DNA from: Myxococcaceae bacterium
GTDB lineage: Bacteria; Myxococcota; Myxococcia; Myxococcales; Myxococcaceae
Length of the DNA: 43,053 nt
Reading direction: 5' to 3'
NCBI GenBank assembly: GCA_019686135.1
Contig: JADGHL010000034.1
Location: 1-43,053, forward strand
Shown: one piece after another, positions 28,583-36,611 of the stretch
How the letters are laid out: each line of letters opens with the position of its first letter
Numbering within the stretch: position 1 is the stretch's first letter
Notes under the pieces: generated by a model
What the model was told of the DNA's origin: nothing
What the model saw: only the letters and a program-made list of their open reading frames with translations
Databases searched by the model: none
Program-made: the position numbers and the translations under genes

Positions 28583-28611
28583 TTGACTCGCTCAGTGGAG
28601 AAAAGTACTCG
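28583..28611 (+). promoter_or_regulatory. Candidate promoter of alr
   Basis: TTGACT at 28583-28588 followed after 17 bases by TACTCG at 28606-28611. The -35 is good (five of six) and the -10 is weak. It lies 65 bases before the alr ATG, in the 198 bp gap between divergent genes. Confidence 0.35.
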
Positions 28612-28675
28612 GGCCGAACCCTCGCGGCAGTCTGGCAGCGGCGGCGGTGCCGCACCGCGGGCCATTGGCGACACC

Positions 28676-29827
28676 ATGGATCACTCCCGCATCCGTCCCA
28701 CCCGGGCGGAGATCGATCTCGCCGCGCTGCGCGCCAACCTCGCTGCCGTACGTGCGCTCGCTCCGAAAGCGGACGTACTGGCGGTGGTGAAGGCGAACGC
28801 CTACGGGCACGGCGCGGTCCAGGTGGCGCGCGCGCTCGAGACCACGGATGTGCGGATCCTCGGTGTGGCGCTGGTGGAGGAGGGGCTGGAGCTGCGGAGC
28901 GCCGGCGTGACGCGTCCGATTCTCGTGCTCGGCGGCGCGTACGAGGGCGGCTACGACGTGATGGTCCAGTACGATCTGTGGCCCACGGTGTTCCGCCCCG
29001 AGCACATCACCGGCTACGCCGCGGCGGCGCGGCGCGCGGGGCGCCGGCAGGTGATGGCCCACCTCAAGGTCGACACCGGGATGGGGCGCATCGGCGTGTT
29101 GCCCGACGAGATGGAAGGGTTCCTCGCGTTCGCTGCGAAGTACCCCGAGGTGAAGCTGGACGGGCTTTTGTCCCACTTCGCCAACGCGGATCTCGCCGAC
29201 GCCGATCTGACCTCCCGGCAGATCGCCCGCTTCAAGGAGGCGCTCGCGGTGATGCGGCGCCACGGCATCGACCCGTCGTTTCGGCACCTGTCCAATTCGG
29301 CAGGCGTGCTCGATCGCCCCGAGGTGCGCGACGGGCTGGAGCTCAACCTGGTGCGGCCCGGGATCATGCTCTACGGGTTGACGCCCGCCTCCTGGTTGAG
29401 CTCGCGCGCGCCGCTTCGGCCGGTCCTGTCATGGCGGACGGCGATCACCCACCTCAAGACCGTGCCCCGCGGCACGCCGATCTCCTACGGCAGCACCTGG
29501 ACCGCGCCGCGCGAGTCAGTGATCGCCACGCTGCCGGTGGGCTACGCGGATGGCTACGCCCGGTCGTTCTCCAACCGCGCCGATGTCCTTGTGCGCGGCC
29601 GCCGCGCGAAGATCGCCGGCCGCGTGTGCATGGACATGATGATGGTCGATGTCACCGACGTCCCCGGCGTTTCGATGGGCGACGAGGTGATCCTGATCGG
29701 CGCGCAGGGGAACGAGCGGATCACCGCGGACGAGCTGGCAGCGCTCTCCGGCACGATTCACTACGAGGTGCTGTGCGCCGTGGCCGCCCGGGTGCCGCGG
29801 GTCGTCTCCGACGTGGCGACGATCTAG
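28676..29827 (+). CDS. alr: Alanine racemase
   Basis: 383 residues, PLP-dependent, converting L-alanine to D-alanine for peptidoglycan. The PLP lysine is K39 in VVKANAYGHG. The second catalytic residue is the Tyr of P-I-S-Y-G-S in the C-terminal beta domain, and C-M-D-M-M-M-V-D is the usual carboxylated region. The reading frame extends upstream to 28517, but ATG 28676 is preferred because family sequence begins directly after it and the upstream part is low-quality Arg/Ser-rich sequence. It stands alone between a divergent gene and the repeat-bearing gap. Confidence 0.95.
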   Translation: MDHSRIRPTRAEIDLAALRANLAAVRALAPKADVLAVVKANAYGHGAVQVARALETTDVRILGVALVEEGLELRSAGVTRPILVLGGAYEGGYDVMVQYDLWPTVFRPEHITGYAAAARRAGRRQVMAHLKVDTGMGRIGVLPDEMEGFLAFAAKYPEVKLDGLLSHFANADLADADLTSRQIARFKEALAVMRRHGIDPSFRHLSNSAGVLDRPEVRDGLELNLVRPGIMLYGLTPASWLSSRAPLRPVLSWRTAITHLKTVPRGTPISYGSTWTAPRESVIATLPVGYADGYARSFSNRADVLVRGRRAKIAGRVCMDMMMVDVTDVPGVSMGDEVILIGAQGNERITADELAALSGTIHYEVLCAVAARVPRVVSDVATI

Positions 29828-29937
29828 CCGCGCTGGGCTTCGCCGCGGCAGTCGGGTGGCGTACGGCCATGATGACGGGCGATCTTGGGCGACAGCCGGC
29901 GGTCGTGGGTGAAGGCCGACGGCCGGGTGTTGAGGCG

Positions 29938-30170
29938 GCGCCCGTTGCGTGAGAGGGGGCGCCCGTTGCGTGAGAGGGGGCGCCCGTTGCGTGAGAGGGG
30001 GCGCCCGTTGCGTGAGAGGCCCGCGGTCGTGCGTGAGATGCGGCGCCCGTGCGTGAGATGCGGCGCCCGTGCGTGAGAGGCCCGCGGTCGTGCGCGAGAG
30101 GCCCGCGGTCGTGCGCGAGAGGCGGCGGTGCTGCGCGAGAGGCCTGCGGTCGTGCGCGGAGGCATGCCGC
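29938..30170. repeat. Tandem 20-21 bp GTGAG-type repeat in a 521 bp gene-free gap
   Basis: Starting at 29938 a 21 bp unit (GCGCCCGTTGCGTGAGAGGG plus G) is repeated three times exactly, with a fourth copy of 18 bases. About seven diverged 20-21 bp units follow, reading GCGTGAGATGCGGCGCCCGT and GCGCGAGAGGCCCGCGGTCG plus T, up to about 30170. More diverged copies may precede it from about 29898. The unit length lets long frames stay open on both strands, but these have no gene-like composition. The remainder of the 29828-30348 gap (29828-29897 and 30171-30310) shows nothing I can name. Confidence 0.85.
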
Positions 30171-30310
30171 CGTGAGTAACGGCCCGCAGTGTGGGGCGGT
30201 GGCGTCGTGGCTCGTAAGGGCAGCCGCGCGCCTCCTCCGTCAGCGCCCGTCGCCGTCTCGTGGACGAGCACCTTCAGCCCCGGCCCGGGTGTGCGGAAGG
30301 GAATGCAGCC

Positions 30311-30338
30311 GTGACATGGGCCCGCCACGGTCTAGAGT
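30311..30338 (+). promoter_or_regulatory. Candidate promoter of the mla operon
   Basis: GTGACA at 30311-30316 (five of six to the -35 consensus), a 16-base spacer, then TAGAGT at 30333-30338 (four of six to the -10). Initiation would fall near 30345, only a few bases before the mlaE ATG at 30349, so the transcript would be almost leaderless. Confidence 0.45.
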
Positions 30339-30348
30339 ACGGCCGCGG

Positions 30349-31173
30349 ATGGCGACCGACGCGGAGAAGTCACCAGAAGCTGCGCCCGACGAGCCGAACA
30401 CCTTCGTGGAAGGCGTGGAGAACGTCGGGCGCGGGGTGATCAACAGCATCTCGAGCTTCGGCGGGATGGCGACGCTGGCGTGGGAGATCCTCCGCTGGTC
30501 GGTGCGTCCGCCGTACCGGCTGCAGAACCTCTTCGCTCAGCTGGACTTCGTCGGCGTCGGGTCGATCTTCATCGTGTGCCTGACCGGCACGTTCACCGGG
30601 ATGGTGTTCGCGCAGCAGTCCTCGCGCGCCTTCGAGCTGTTCGGTGCAGAGTCGCTGGTCGGCCCCACTGTCGCGCTCACCATCACGCGGGAGCTGGCGC
30701 CGGTGTTCACCGCGCTGATGGTGACGATGCGCGCCGGTTCGGCGATGTGCACCGAGCTGGGAACGATGCGGGTCACCGAACAGGTGGACGCGCTGGAGAC
30801 GATGGCGGTGAGCCCGGTGCAGTACCTGCTGGTTCCGCGCGTGCTGGCCGGGCTGATCATGGTGCCCATGCTCACCATGCTGTTCGACACCTCGGGCATG
30901 GTGGGCGGGTTCTTTGTGTCCGTGACCCTGAAGGGGATGAGCGCCGGAACCTGGCTTGCCCGGACACAGACCTGGCTGGATCCGGAGGACATCTTCGAGG
31001 GGTTGATCAAGGCGGCGGTGTTCGGGTTCGCGGTCTCGCTGATCTCTTGCTACCGGGGGTTCAACGCCTCGGGCGGTGCCAAGGGCGTCGGCAAGGCGAC
31101 CACGGAGGCGATGGTGGGCAGCGCGCTGGCGATCTTCATCCTCGACTACTTCGTAGGCGTAATCCTCCACTGA
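30349..31173 (+). CDS. mlaE: MlaE-type lipid-transport ABC permease
   Basis: 274 residues. After a polar N-terminus of about 55 residues come an amphipathic interface helix and about five membrane helices. The family signature is clear: T-F-T-G-M-V-F-A-Q-Q, then TRELAPV, E-L-G-T-M-R-V-T-E-Q-V-D-A-L. It forms the inner-membrane core of an MCE/Mla phospholipid transporter together with MlaF and MlaD downstream. ATG 30349 is chosen because the frame upstream runs into the repeat array. The MlaF gene follows after 28 bp. Confidence 0.95.
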   Translation: MATDAEKSPEAAPDEPNTFVEGVENVGRGVINSISSFGGMATLAWEILRWSVRPPYRLQNLFAQLDFVGVGSIFIVCLTGTFTGMVFAQQSSRAFELFGAESLVGPTVALTITRELAPVFTALMVTMRAGSAMCTELGTMRVTEQVDALETMAVSPVQYLLVPRVLAGLIMVPMLTMLFDTSGMVGGFFVSVTLKGMSAGTWLARTQTWLDPEDIFEGLIKAAVFGFAVSLISCYRGFNASGGAKGVGKATTEAMVGSALAIFILDYFVGVILH

Positions 31174-31201
31174 GCACTGAGCCTTCGCCGGACCTACTCC
31201 G

Positions 31202-31945
31202 ATGCCGCCGATCATCCAGATCCAGGACCTGCACAAGTCGTTCGGCGACAACGCGGTGCTCAAGGGCATCAACCTCGACATCGAGGAGGGCACCACGTTG
31301 GTGGTGCTGGGCGGATCGGGCTCCGGCAAGACGGTGCTGATGAAGCACATGATCGGCCTGCTCAAGCCGGACCGCGGGCGGGTGCTGGTGGAGGGGCAGG
31401 ACATCGTGCCTCTGGACGGCGAGGAGCTGGCGCGGGTCCGCAAGAAGTTCGGGATGGTGTTCCAGGCCGCGGCGCTCTTCGACTCGATGACCGTCTACGA
31501 GAACGTGGCGTTCCCGCTGCGCGAGCACGCGAAGCTCAAGGAGTCCGAGATCCGGGAGAAGGTGAAGGAGAAGCTGGCGATCGTCGGACTTCGGAATGTG
31601 GAGTCGAAGTACCCGGCGGATCTCTCCGGCGGCATGCGCAAGCGGGTCGGCCTGGCGCGGGCGATCATCCTCGACCCGAAGATCGTGCTCTACGACGAGC
31701 CCACCACCGGGCTGGATCCCATCACGACCGACTACGTGGACGAGATGATCCTCGACGCCAAGCGCGAGCTGGGGGTCACCTCGGTGGTGATCAGCCACGA
31801 CATCGCGTCGGCGTTCAAGGTGGCGGACCGGATTGCGTTTTTGTCGCAGGGACACATCGTCGAACAGGGGCCGCCGGAGCAGCTGCGCCGAAGCGAGGAG
31901 CCCGCGGTGAAGGCGTTTCTGTCCACGTGGTTCGGGAAGCAATGA
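31202..31945 (+). CDS. mlaF: MlaF-type ABC transporter ATPase
   Basis: 247 residues of a complete ABC ATPase: Walker A GGSGSGKT, Q-loop V-F-Q, signature LSGGMRKRV and Walker B I-V-L-Y-D-E-P, with the switch His in V-I-S-H-D. The L-S-G-G-M-R-K-R form is typical of the Mla/Ttg2A group. It should energise lipid movement through MlaE and MlaD. No STAS-domain MlaB gene is present in the window. Confidence 0.96.
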   Translation: MPPIIQIQDLHKSFGDNAVLKGINLDIEEGTTLVVLGGSGSGKTVLMKHMIGLLKPDRGRVLVEGQDIVPLDGEELARVRKKFGMVFQAAALFDSMTVYENVAFPLREHAKLKESEIREKVKEKLAIVGLRNVESKYPADLSGGMRKRVGLARAIILDPKIVLYDEPTTGLDPITTDYVDEMILDAKRELGVTSVVISHDIASAFKVADRIAFLSQGHIVEQGPPEQLRRSEEPAVKAFLSTWFGKQ

Positions 31946-32019
31946 TTGTGGCGCGCGGTGATGGGGCCGGTAGAGTCACCCTTGCGCACGGGGACGATGG
32001 GCCGGTGACGGACCGTAAC

Positions 32020-32025
32020 GGGGAG
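32020..32025 (+). promoter_or_regulatory. Ribosome binding site for the TTG start of mlaD
   Basis: GGGGAG, five bases before TTG 32031. There is no suitable ATG or GTG before the membrane helix in this frame, so the Shine-Dalgarno decides for the rare TTG start. Confidence 0.7.
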
Positions 32026-32030
32026 AACGC

Positions 32031-33563
32031 TTGAAGACGCTCTTGACGCCCTTCCGCGTGGGCTTACTGGTCCTCACCGCGGTGGCGTTCTTGTTCGTCT
32101 TTCTAACCTTCGTGAAGAAGGGCGGGATGGACGAGGACGAGTCGGTCGACGTCTACGCGTACTTCAACGACGCGTCCGGCCTGGGGCGCCGCAGCCGCGT
32201 GCAGATCGCCGGCATCGGGGTGGGGGAGATCCGGGAGATCATCCTCGAGGGGAACAAGGCCAAGGTCTGGCTTCGGATCCGCAGCGACGTGCAGGTGCGC
32301 GAGGACGCCGCGCTGACCAAACGCTCGGAGTCGATCGCCCTGGGCGACTACATGCTGGACCTGTTCCCCGGCACGCAGGGCGCGCGGCTGCTCAAGGACG
32401 GAGACCAGATCACCCGCGTCTACGATGCCCCCGGCATGCAGCAGGTCTTCGACTCGCTGCAGAAGATCACCGGGGACATCCAGGAGGTGACCGCGTCATT
32501 GCGGCGCGTGCTCGGCGGGGACAAGGGGACCGAGTCGCTGCAGTCGATCGTCGCGAACCTGCAGAACCTGTCCACCTCGGTGGACAAGACGGTGCGCGAG
32601 TCCGGTGACAAGCTGAACGCGATCCTGGGGAACTTCCAGGAGTTCTCCGAGCAGGTGCGCGGGATCTCCCGGGGGCAGGAGGAGCAGATCCGGGCGATCA
32701 TCTCGAACATCAACAAGATCACCGTGCAGGTGCAGGAGACGCTGACGTCGGTGCAGAAGATCCTCGGTTCGGGCGAAGGGGATCTCCGGGAGTCGGTGGC
32801 CAGCATCAAGGAGAACCTGAACAGCCTGCAGCAGTCGCTCCACAACATCGAGGAGCTGACCGAACAGGTGAAGAACGGCGAGGGGATCGCCGGCAAGCTT
32901 CTGGCTGACGAGCGCCTGGGCCAGAAGGTCTCCGAGTCGGTGGAGGAGCTCTCGAGCTTCTCCGACCGGCTGACGCGGCTGCAGACCGAGGTGGGGATCA
33001 AGAGCGAGTACCTGGTCGAGCAGGGGACGGCGAAGAACACGCTCTCGCTGCGGCTGATCCCGCGGCCAGACAAGTACTACCTGATCGAGGTGGTGGACGA
33101 TCCGCGGGGCAGCGTGTCCGAGGAAATCGTCGTCACCAACCCGCCGGGCGTAGGCGATCCCGCGACGCAGCGGCGGCAGATCCGGACGGAGGCGCTCAAG
33201 TTCTCGGCACAGTTCGCCAAGCGCTACTACTGGCTGACGCTGCGCTTCGGGATCATCGAATCCACCGGCGGCGTCGGCATGGACGCGTCGTTCTTCGACG
33301 ACCTGCTGACGCTGAAGCTGGACGCCTTCAACTTCTCGGTGAAGGAGCTCACCTATCCGAGGCTGCGCACGAGCCTGAGGCTGCAAGCCTTCGGCCACCT
33401 CTTCGCCACGGCCGGCGTGGACGACGTGCTCAACCCGCAGACGCGCGACCTGACCACCAACCGTCTGATCGCGGGACGCGACTACTTCGTCGGCGGCGGC
33501 ATCTACTTCACCGACGACGATCTGAAGGCGATCATCACGACGACGGGAGTGCCAACTCCCTAG
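32031..33563 (+). CDS. mlaD: Long MlaD-type MCE protein with coiled coil and probable C-terminal barrel
   Basis: 510 residues, against about 180 for E. coli MlaD. One membrane anchor at about 8-28 is followed by a single MCE domain (about 35-115: D-A-S-G-L-G-R-R-S-R-V-Q-I-A-G-I-G-V-G). A long helical, coiled-coil stretch runs from about 125 to 320. The C-terminal part (about 325-510) consists of short amphipathic strands (YYWLTLRFGIIES, then F-V-G-G-G-I-Y-F) resembling an outer-membrane beta-barrel. TTG start with GGGGAG five bases before it. Genes for MlaA, MlaB and MlaC are not nearby. MlaD proteins of this long form are known to bridge the envelope in the diderm Firmicute Veillonella; that this one does so is inference. 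Confidence 0.88.
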   Translation: MKTLLTPFRVGLLVLTAVAFLFVFLTFVKKGGMDEDESVDVYAYFNDASGLGRRSRVQIAGIGVGEIREIILEGNKAKVWLRIRSDVQVREDAALTKRSESIALGDYMLDLFPGTQGARLLKDGDQITRVYDAPGMQQVFDSLQKITGDIQEVTASLRRVLGGDKGTESLQSIVANLQNLSTSVDKTVRESGDKLNAILGNFQEFSEQVRGISRGQEEQIRAIISNINKITVQVQETLTSVQKILGSGEGDLRESVASIKENLNSLQQSLHNIEELTEQVKNGEGIAGKLLADERLGQKVSESVEELSSFSDRLTRLQTEVGIKSEYLVEQGTAKNTLSLRLIPRPDKYYLIEVVDDPRGSVSEEIVVTNPPGVGDPATQRRQIRTEALKFSAQFAKRYYWLTLRFGIIESTGGVGMDASFFDDLLTLKLDAFNFSVKELTYPRLRTSLRLQAFGHLFATAGVDDVLNPQTRDLTTNRLIAGRDYFVGGGIYFTDDDLKAIITTTGVPTP

Positions 33564-33607
33564 CAGCTTCTGCGAACGCTCTGCCGGCCTGGAGTGTTCG
33601 TCGTGAC

Positions 33608-33690
33608 GGGTGAGCAGTGAGTCGAACACCTTCGCTCGCGGACCGAACGACGCACCCACGACTCACGAGTCACTACTCACTACCGACTCC
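33608..33690. repeat. Dispersed repeat copy with imperfect inverted arms
   Basis: In the 148 bp gap after mlaD the strand reads GTGAGCAGTGA (33610-33620) and later TCACTACTCAC (33670-33680), an 11 bp inverted repeat with one mismatch. The reverse complement of about 33661-33689 matches 42826-42853 at 25 of 28 positions by eye, so this gap and the one at the right end share a repeat family. No gene is seen in it. Confidence 0.65.
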
Positions 33691-33711
33691 GTTTGATACG
33701 AGCGCGGCGGC

Positions 33712-34641
33712 ATGAGTCTTCTTGTCGTTGGCAGCGTGGCGCTCGATTCGGTGGAAACCCCGTTCGGGAAGGAGGACGAGGTTCTTGGCGGCAGCGCCAC
33801 GTTCTTCTCCACCGCGGCGTCGTTTTTCACGCCCGTGCGGCTGGTGGCCGTGGTCGGAGAGGACTTCCCCGAGCGCCACATCGACTTCTTGAAGGCGCGT
33901 GGCGTGGACTTGAGCGGGCTGGTCCGCCGCGAAGGCAAGACCTTCCGCTGGAAGGGCCGCTACGGCTTCGAGCTCAACGAAGCGAAGACGCTCGACACCC
34001 AGCTCAACGTCTTCCAGCACTTCGTTCCCGAGCTTCCGCCGGCATTCCAAAGCTCGGAGTACGTGATGCTCGGCAACATCCACCCCGATCTTCAATCGAA
34101 GGTGGTGGATCAGGTCCAGAGCCCGAAGCTGGTGGCGATGGACACGATGAACTTCTGGATCACCGGCGAGAACGCCGCCCTGCGCAAAACGCTCCGCCGC
34201 GTGGACATGCTCTTCGTCAACGACGCCGAGGCGCGGCAGCTCGCCGGCGAGCACAACATCATCAAGGCCGCCCGCGCGATCCTCTCGATGGGGCCGAAGC
34301 GGCTGGTCATCAAGCGCGGCGAGTACGGCTCGTTGCTCTTCGATGGCGATCACATCTTCGGGCTGCCCGCGTTCCCGCTGACCGACGTGTTCGACCCCAC
34401 CGGGGCGGGGGACACTTTCGCCGGCGGGTTTCTGGGCTACGTCGCCCGCGCCGGGAAGATCGACCACCCGACGCTCCGGCAGGCGATGGTCGCCGGTACG
34501 GTGATGGCGTCCTTCACTGTGGAGAAGTTCTCGCTGGAGCGCCTGCGCACGCTGGAGAACCGGGAGATCAACGAGCGCCTCGCCACGGTGAAGCGGCTGA
34601 CCCACTTCGAGGACCTGGGCGACGCCACCCGCATCGTCTGA
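33712..34641 (+). CDS. PfkB-family carbohydrate/nucleoside kinase
   Basis: 309 residues of a ribokinase-fold kinase. The N-terminal G-G-S-A-T-F-F substrate motif and the C-terminal D-P-T-G-A-G-D-T-F-A-G-G anion-hole motif are intact, with the catalytic Asp at residue 234. The fold has V-N-D-A-E-A and K-R-G-E-Y-G, as in many PfkB members. The sugar or nucleoside cannot be deduced. The gene appears to be single; a candidate promoter for the next gene begins just after its stop. Confidence 0.92.
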   Translation: MSLLVVGSVALDSVETPFGKEDEVLGGSATFFSTAASFFTPVRLVAVVGEDFPERHIDFLKARGVDLSGLVRREGKTFRWKGRYGFELNEAKTLDTQLNVFQHFVPELPPAFQSSEYVMLGNIHPDLQSKVVDQVQSPKLVAMDTMNFWITGENAALRKTLRRVDMLFVNDAEARQLAGEHNIIKAARAILSMGPKRLVIKRGEYGSLLFDGDHIFGLPAFPLTDVFDPTGAGDTFAGGFLGYVARAGKIDHPTLRQAMVAGTVMASFTVEKFSLERLRTLENREINERLATVKRLTHFEDLGDATRIV

Positions 34642-34669
34642 TGGCCCGCCCGGCCGGCCGGTGGGGGAC

Positions 34670-34699
34670 TTGACGTGCCGGATCCCGGGTCCGTACGCT
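34670..34699 (+). promoter_or_regulatory. Candidate promoter of the PilZ-led gene group
   Basis: TTGACG at 34670-34675, an 18-base spacer, then TACGCT at 34694-34699. The -35 matches five of six, the -10 three of six. It precedes the PilZ start at 34785 by 85 bases. Confidence 0.4.
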
Positions 34700-34773
34700 T
34701 TCGCGCATCTTTTTCGGTTTCGCTGCACGAAGGGATGTTCGCCACCCGGGGGGAATGCGTCCTCGAACGCACC

Positions 34774-34778
34774 GGAGG
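34774..34778 (+). promoter_or_regulatory. Ribosome binding site selecting TTG 34785
   Basis: GGAGG, six bases before TTG 34785. The in-frame ATG at 34755 has only a G-run almost touching it, so the TTG is the better start. Confidence 0.7.
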
Positions 34779-34784
34779 GCCCAG

Positions 34785-35129
34785 TTGGCAGAAGAGAATC
34801 GGAAGTCCCAGCGTGTCGATGCCCGGCTCCGGTGCTGGTGCGAGGGTGAGAACGTCACCTTCTACGCCCGGATGGGGAACCTCAGCGAAGGCGGCCTGTT
34901 CGTCTGCACCCGCACGCCGCTCAAGCGGGGCACCGAAACCGTGGTGCGCTTCGAGACGCCCGACGCCGAGGTCCAGGCGCGCGCTCGCGTGGTGTGGACG
35001 CGCTCGGAGGGGAACGGGTTCCCGGCGGGGATGGGCCTGCACTTCGAGGAGATCGATGAGCAGGCGCTTGAAGTGATCCGCCGGATCATCGAGAACGAGC
35101 ATCGCACCACGGAGCAGACTGGGACATAG
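34785..35129 (+). CDS. PilZ-domain c-di-GMP receptor protein
   Basis: 114 residues, essentially one PilZ domain. Both c-di-GMP contact motifs are present: RKSQR (RxxxR) near residue 6 and NLSEGG (N-x-S-x-x-G) near residue 33. It should therefore bind c-di-GMP, and it is of the short stand-alone type common in Myxococcota. The TTG start rests on GGAGG at six bases; an in-frame ATG lies 30 bases upstream. A metallophosphoesterase gene follows after 16 bp. It is the only c-di-GMP receptor in the window, about 30 kb from the two cyclases. Confidence 0.9.
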   Translation: MAEENRKSQRVDARLRCWCEGENVTFYARMGNLSEGGLFVCTRTPLKRGTETVVRFETPDAEVQARARVVWTRSEGNGFPAGMGLHFEEIDEQALEVIRRIIENEHRTTEQTGT

Positions 35130-35145
35130 TCGTCCCGGGGGCGAG

Positions 35146-35877
35146 ATGCGGCTCGCGATCATTTCGGATATCCACTCCAACTTCGAAGCGCTCACCGAGG
35201 TGCTCCGCACCGCCGAGCAGTACAAGGTCGACCGGATCGTCTCGTTGGGCGACGTGGTGGGCTACGGGGCGTCCGCCAACGAGTGCTGCGAGCTCGTCCG
35301 GAGCGCCACCGAGGTCACGCTCCTGGGCAACCACGACGCCGCCGTCGCCGGGCGGATGGACTACTCGTTCTATTACGACGCCGCCCGCCACGCGCTCGAC
35401 TGGACGGCAAACGTGCTGACGGACGAAAACATCGCGTGGCTCCGGAGCCTGCCATACACGTACCGGATCGGCGAGACCGGCTTCTGCCACGGGTCGCCGA
35501 TCGACCCGAAGGCCTACGAGTACATCTTCGCCCTCGAGCAGGCGCGCGAGCTCATGCCGCACGTGCAGGATCTGCCGGAGGTGACCTTCATCGGCCACTC
35601 GCACCTGTGCAAGGCGTTCGCGATCGGCAACGGCGAGGTGAACGACGTGGTGGCGCAGAAGTTCGGCGTGCGCCGCGGGTACAAGTACATCATCTCCGTC
35701 GGCTCGGTCGGCCAGCCGCGCGACTACGACAACCGAGCCTGCTTCGTCGTCCATGACACCGACGCGCGCACGGTGGAGTACGTCCGCGTCGAGTACGACA
35801 TCGAGACGTCGGCGCAGAAGATCTTCGACGCCGATCTCGCCCTCAACTTCGGCAAGCGGCTCTTCCTCGGGGTCTGA
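35146..35877 (+). CDS. Calcineurin-like metallophosphoesterase
   Basis: 243 residues with the full metal-binding set: D8-x-H10 in ISDIHSN, S-L-G-D-V-V-G, L-L-G-N-H-D, the F-C-H-G-S segment and I-G-H-S-H. It hydrolyses a phosphate ester with a two-metal centre; the substrate is unknown (phosphodiester or protein phosphate are both known in this family). No signal peptide, so cytoplasmic. Purine-rich GGGGGCGAG directly precedes the ATG. It lies between the PilZ gene and a lipoprotein gene with short spacings, suggesting one unit. Confidence 0.92.
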   Translation: MRLAIISDIHSNFEALTEVLRTAEQYKVDRIVSLGDVVGYGASANECCELVRSATEVTLLGNHDAAVAGRMDYSFYYDAARHALDWTANVLTDENIAWLRSLPYTYRIGETGFCHGSPIDPKAYEYIFALEQARELMPHVQDLPEVTFIGHSHLCKAFAIGNGEVNDVVAQKFGVRRGYKYIISVGSVGQPRDYDNRACFVVHDTDARTVEYVRVEYDIETSAQKIFDADLALNFGKRLFLGV

Positions 35878-35893
35878 GCCCTCTGGAGACTCC

Positions 35894-36565
35894 ATGCGCG
35901 CGCTCCGCTGGTTGCTGCTTTGTGTGCTCCTCCTCGGGCCGATCGGCTGCCGGAAGGAGGGCGAGCACTCGAAGGCCTACGCGGAGGCCACCGAGGAGTT
36001 CAACGCGCTCTATGGCCGCCACGTCGAGGACGCCTACCTCATGCCGGAGATGGCGCCGATTGAGCAGAAGCTGGAGTCGGTGCCGGAGTCCTCGGCGGAC
36101 TACGCGCGCGCCCGGGAGCTGCTCAAGCGTATCCGCTCCGGCCGCGAACGAGTGGAGGCGGAGAAGGCCGCCCGGGAACACGCCATTCGGGACGCCTTGC
36201 AGCCGGCCGAGGGCGGTCGCTTCGTGGAGGAGCCGGCCCCGCCGCCCGCTCCCGCCGGCCCGCCCGACGCGGGAGCGCCGGAGCACCCGGCGGTGGGGAT
36301 GGACGCCGCGGAGATCCAGAAGCGCTGGGGCGACTGCTTCCGTCCCGGAACCCCGCTGGAGGTGGTGGGGCGCGGCGCGCGCGAGACGCTGGAGTTGCGC
36401 GACACGCTGTACTGCCGCCAACACCACCCCGGCTTCGACCAGCAGGTCGTGGTGATCGAGGGGGGAAAGGTGCTGGCGCTCGCGCCGCGTAAGGACATCA
36501 AGACCGAGCGGGTCGAAGAGCCCGGGCCCCCGCAACGGGGTGCGACGGCGCCCGCCGGGCGCTGA
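35894..36565 (+). CDS. Lipoprotein of unknown function
   Basis: 223 residues. ATG 35894 has GGAG five bases upstream and gives a signal peptide ending GPIGC. The mature protein has a helical N-terminal half rich in Glu, Arg and Ala (about 25-110), a Pro/Ala linker (about 112-140) and a small C-terminal domain with two Cys (G-D-C-F-R, then Y-C-R-Q) that could form a disulfide, ending in a beta-hairpin and a basic Pro-rich tail. No recognised family. Probably periplasmic, anchored to a membrane. Confidence 0.75.
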   Translation: MRALRWLLLCVLLLGPIGCRKEGEHSKAYAEATEEFNALYGRHVEDAYLMPEMAPIEQKLESVPESSADYARARELLKRIRSGRERVEAEKAAREHAIRDALQPAEGGRFVEEPAPPPAPAGPPDAGAPEHPAVGMDAAEIQKRWGDCFRPGTPLEVVGRGARETLELRDTLYCRQHHPGFDQQVVVIEGGKVLALAPRKDIKTERVEEPGPPQRGATAPAGR

Positions 36566-36611
36566 ACGATCCGGCTGAGACCTTCGCGGTTGTGCGTTAT
36601 GCACGCCAGCC

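Noticed and set aside
29938-30170. Repetitive protein gene on either strand across the tandem array
   Set aside because: Frames stay open only because the main unit is 21 bp; the products are Arg/Gly/Pro or Ser/Thr/His strings without start signals.
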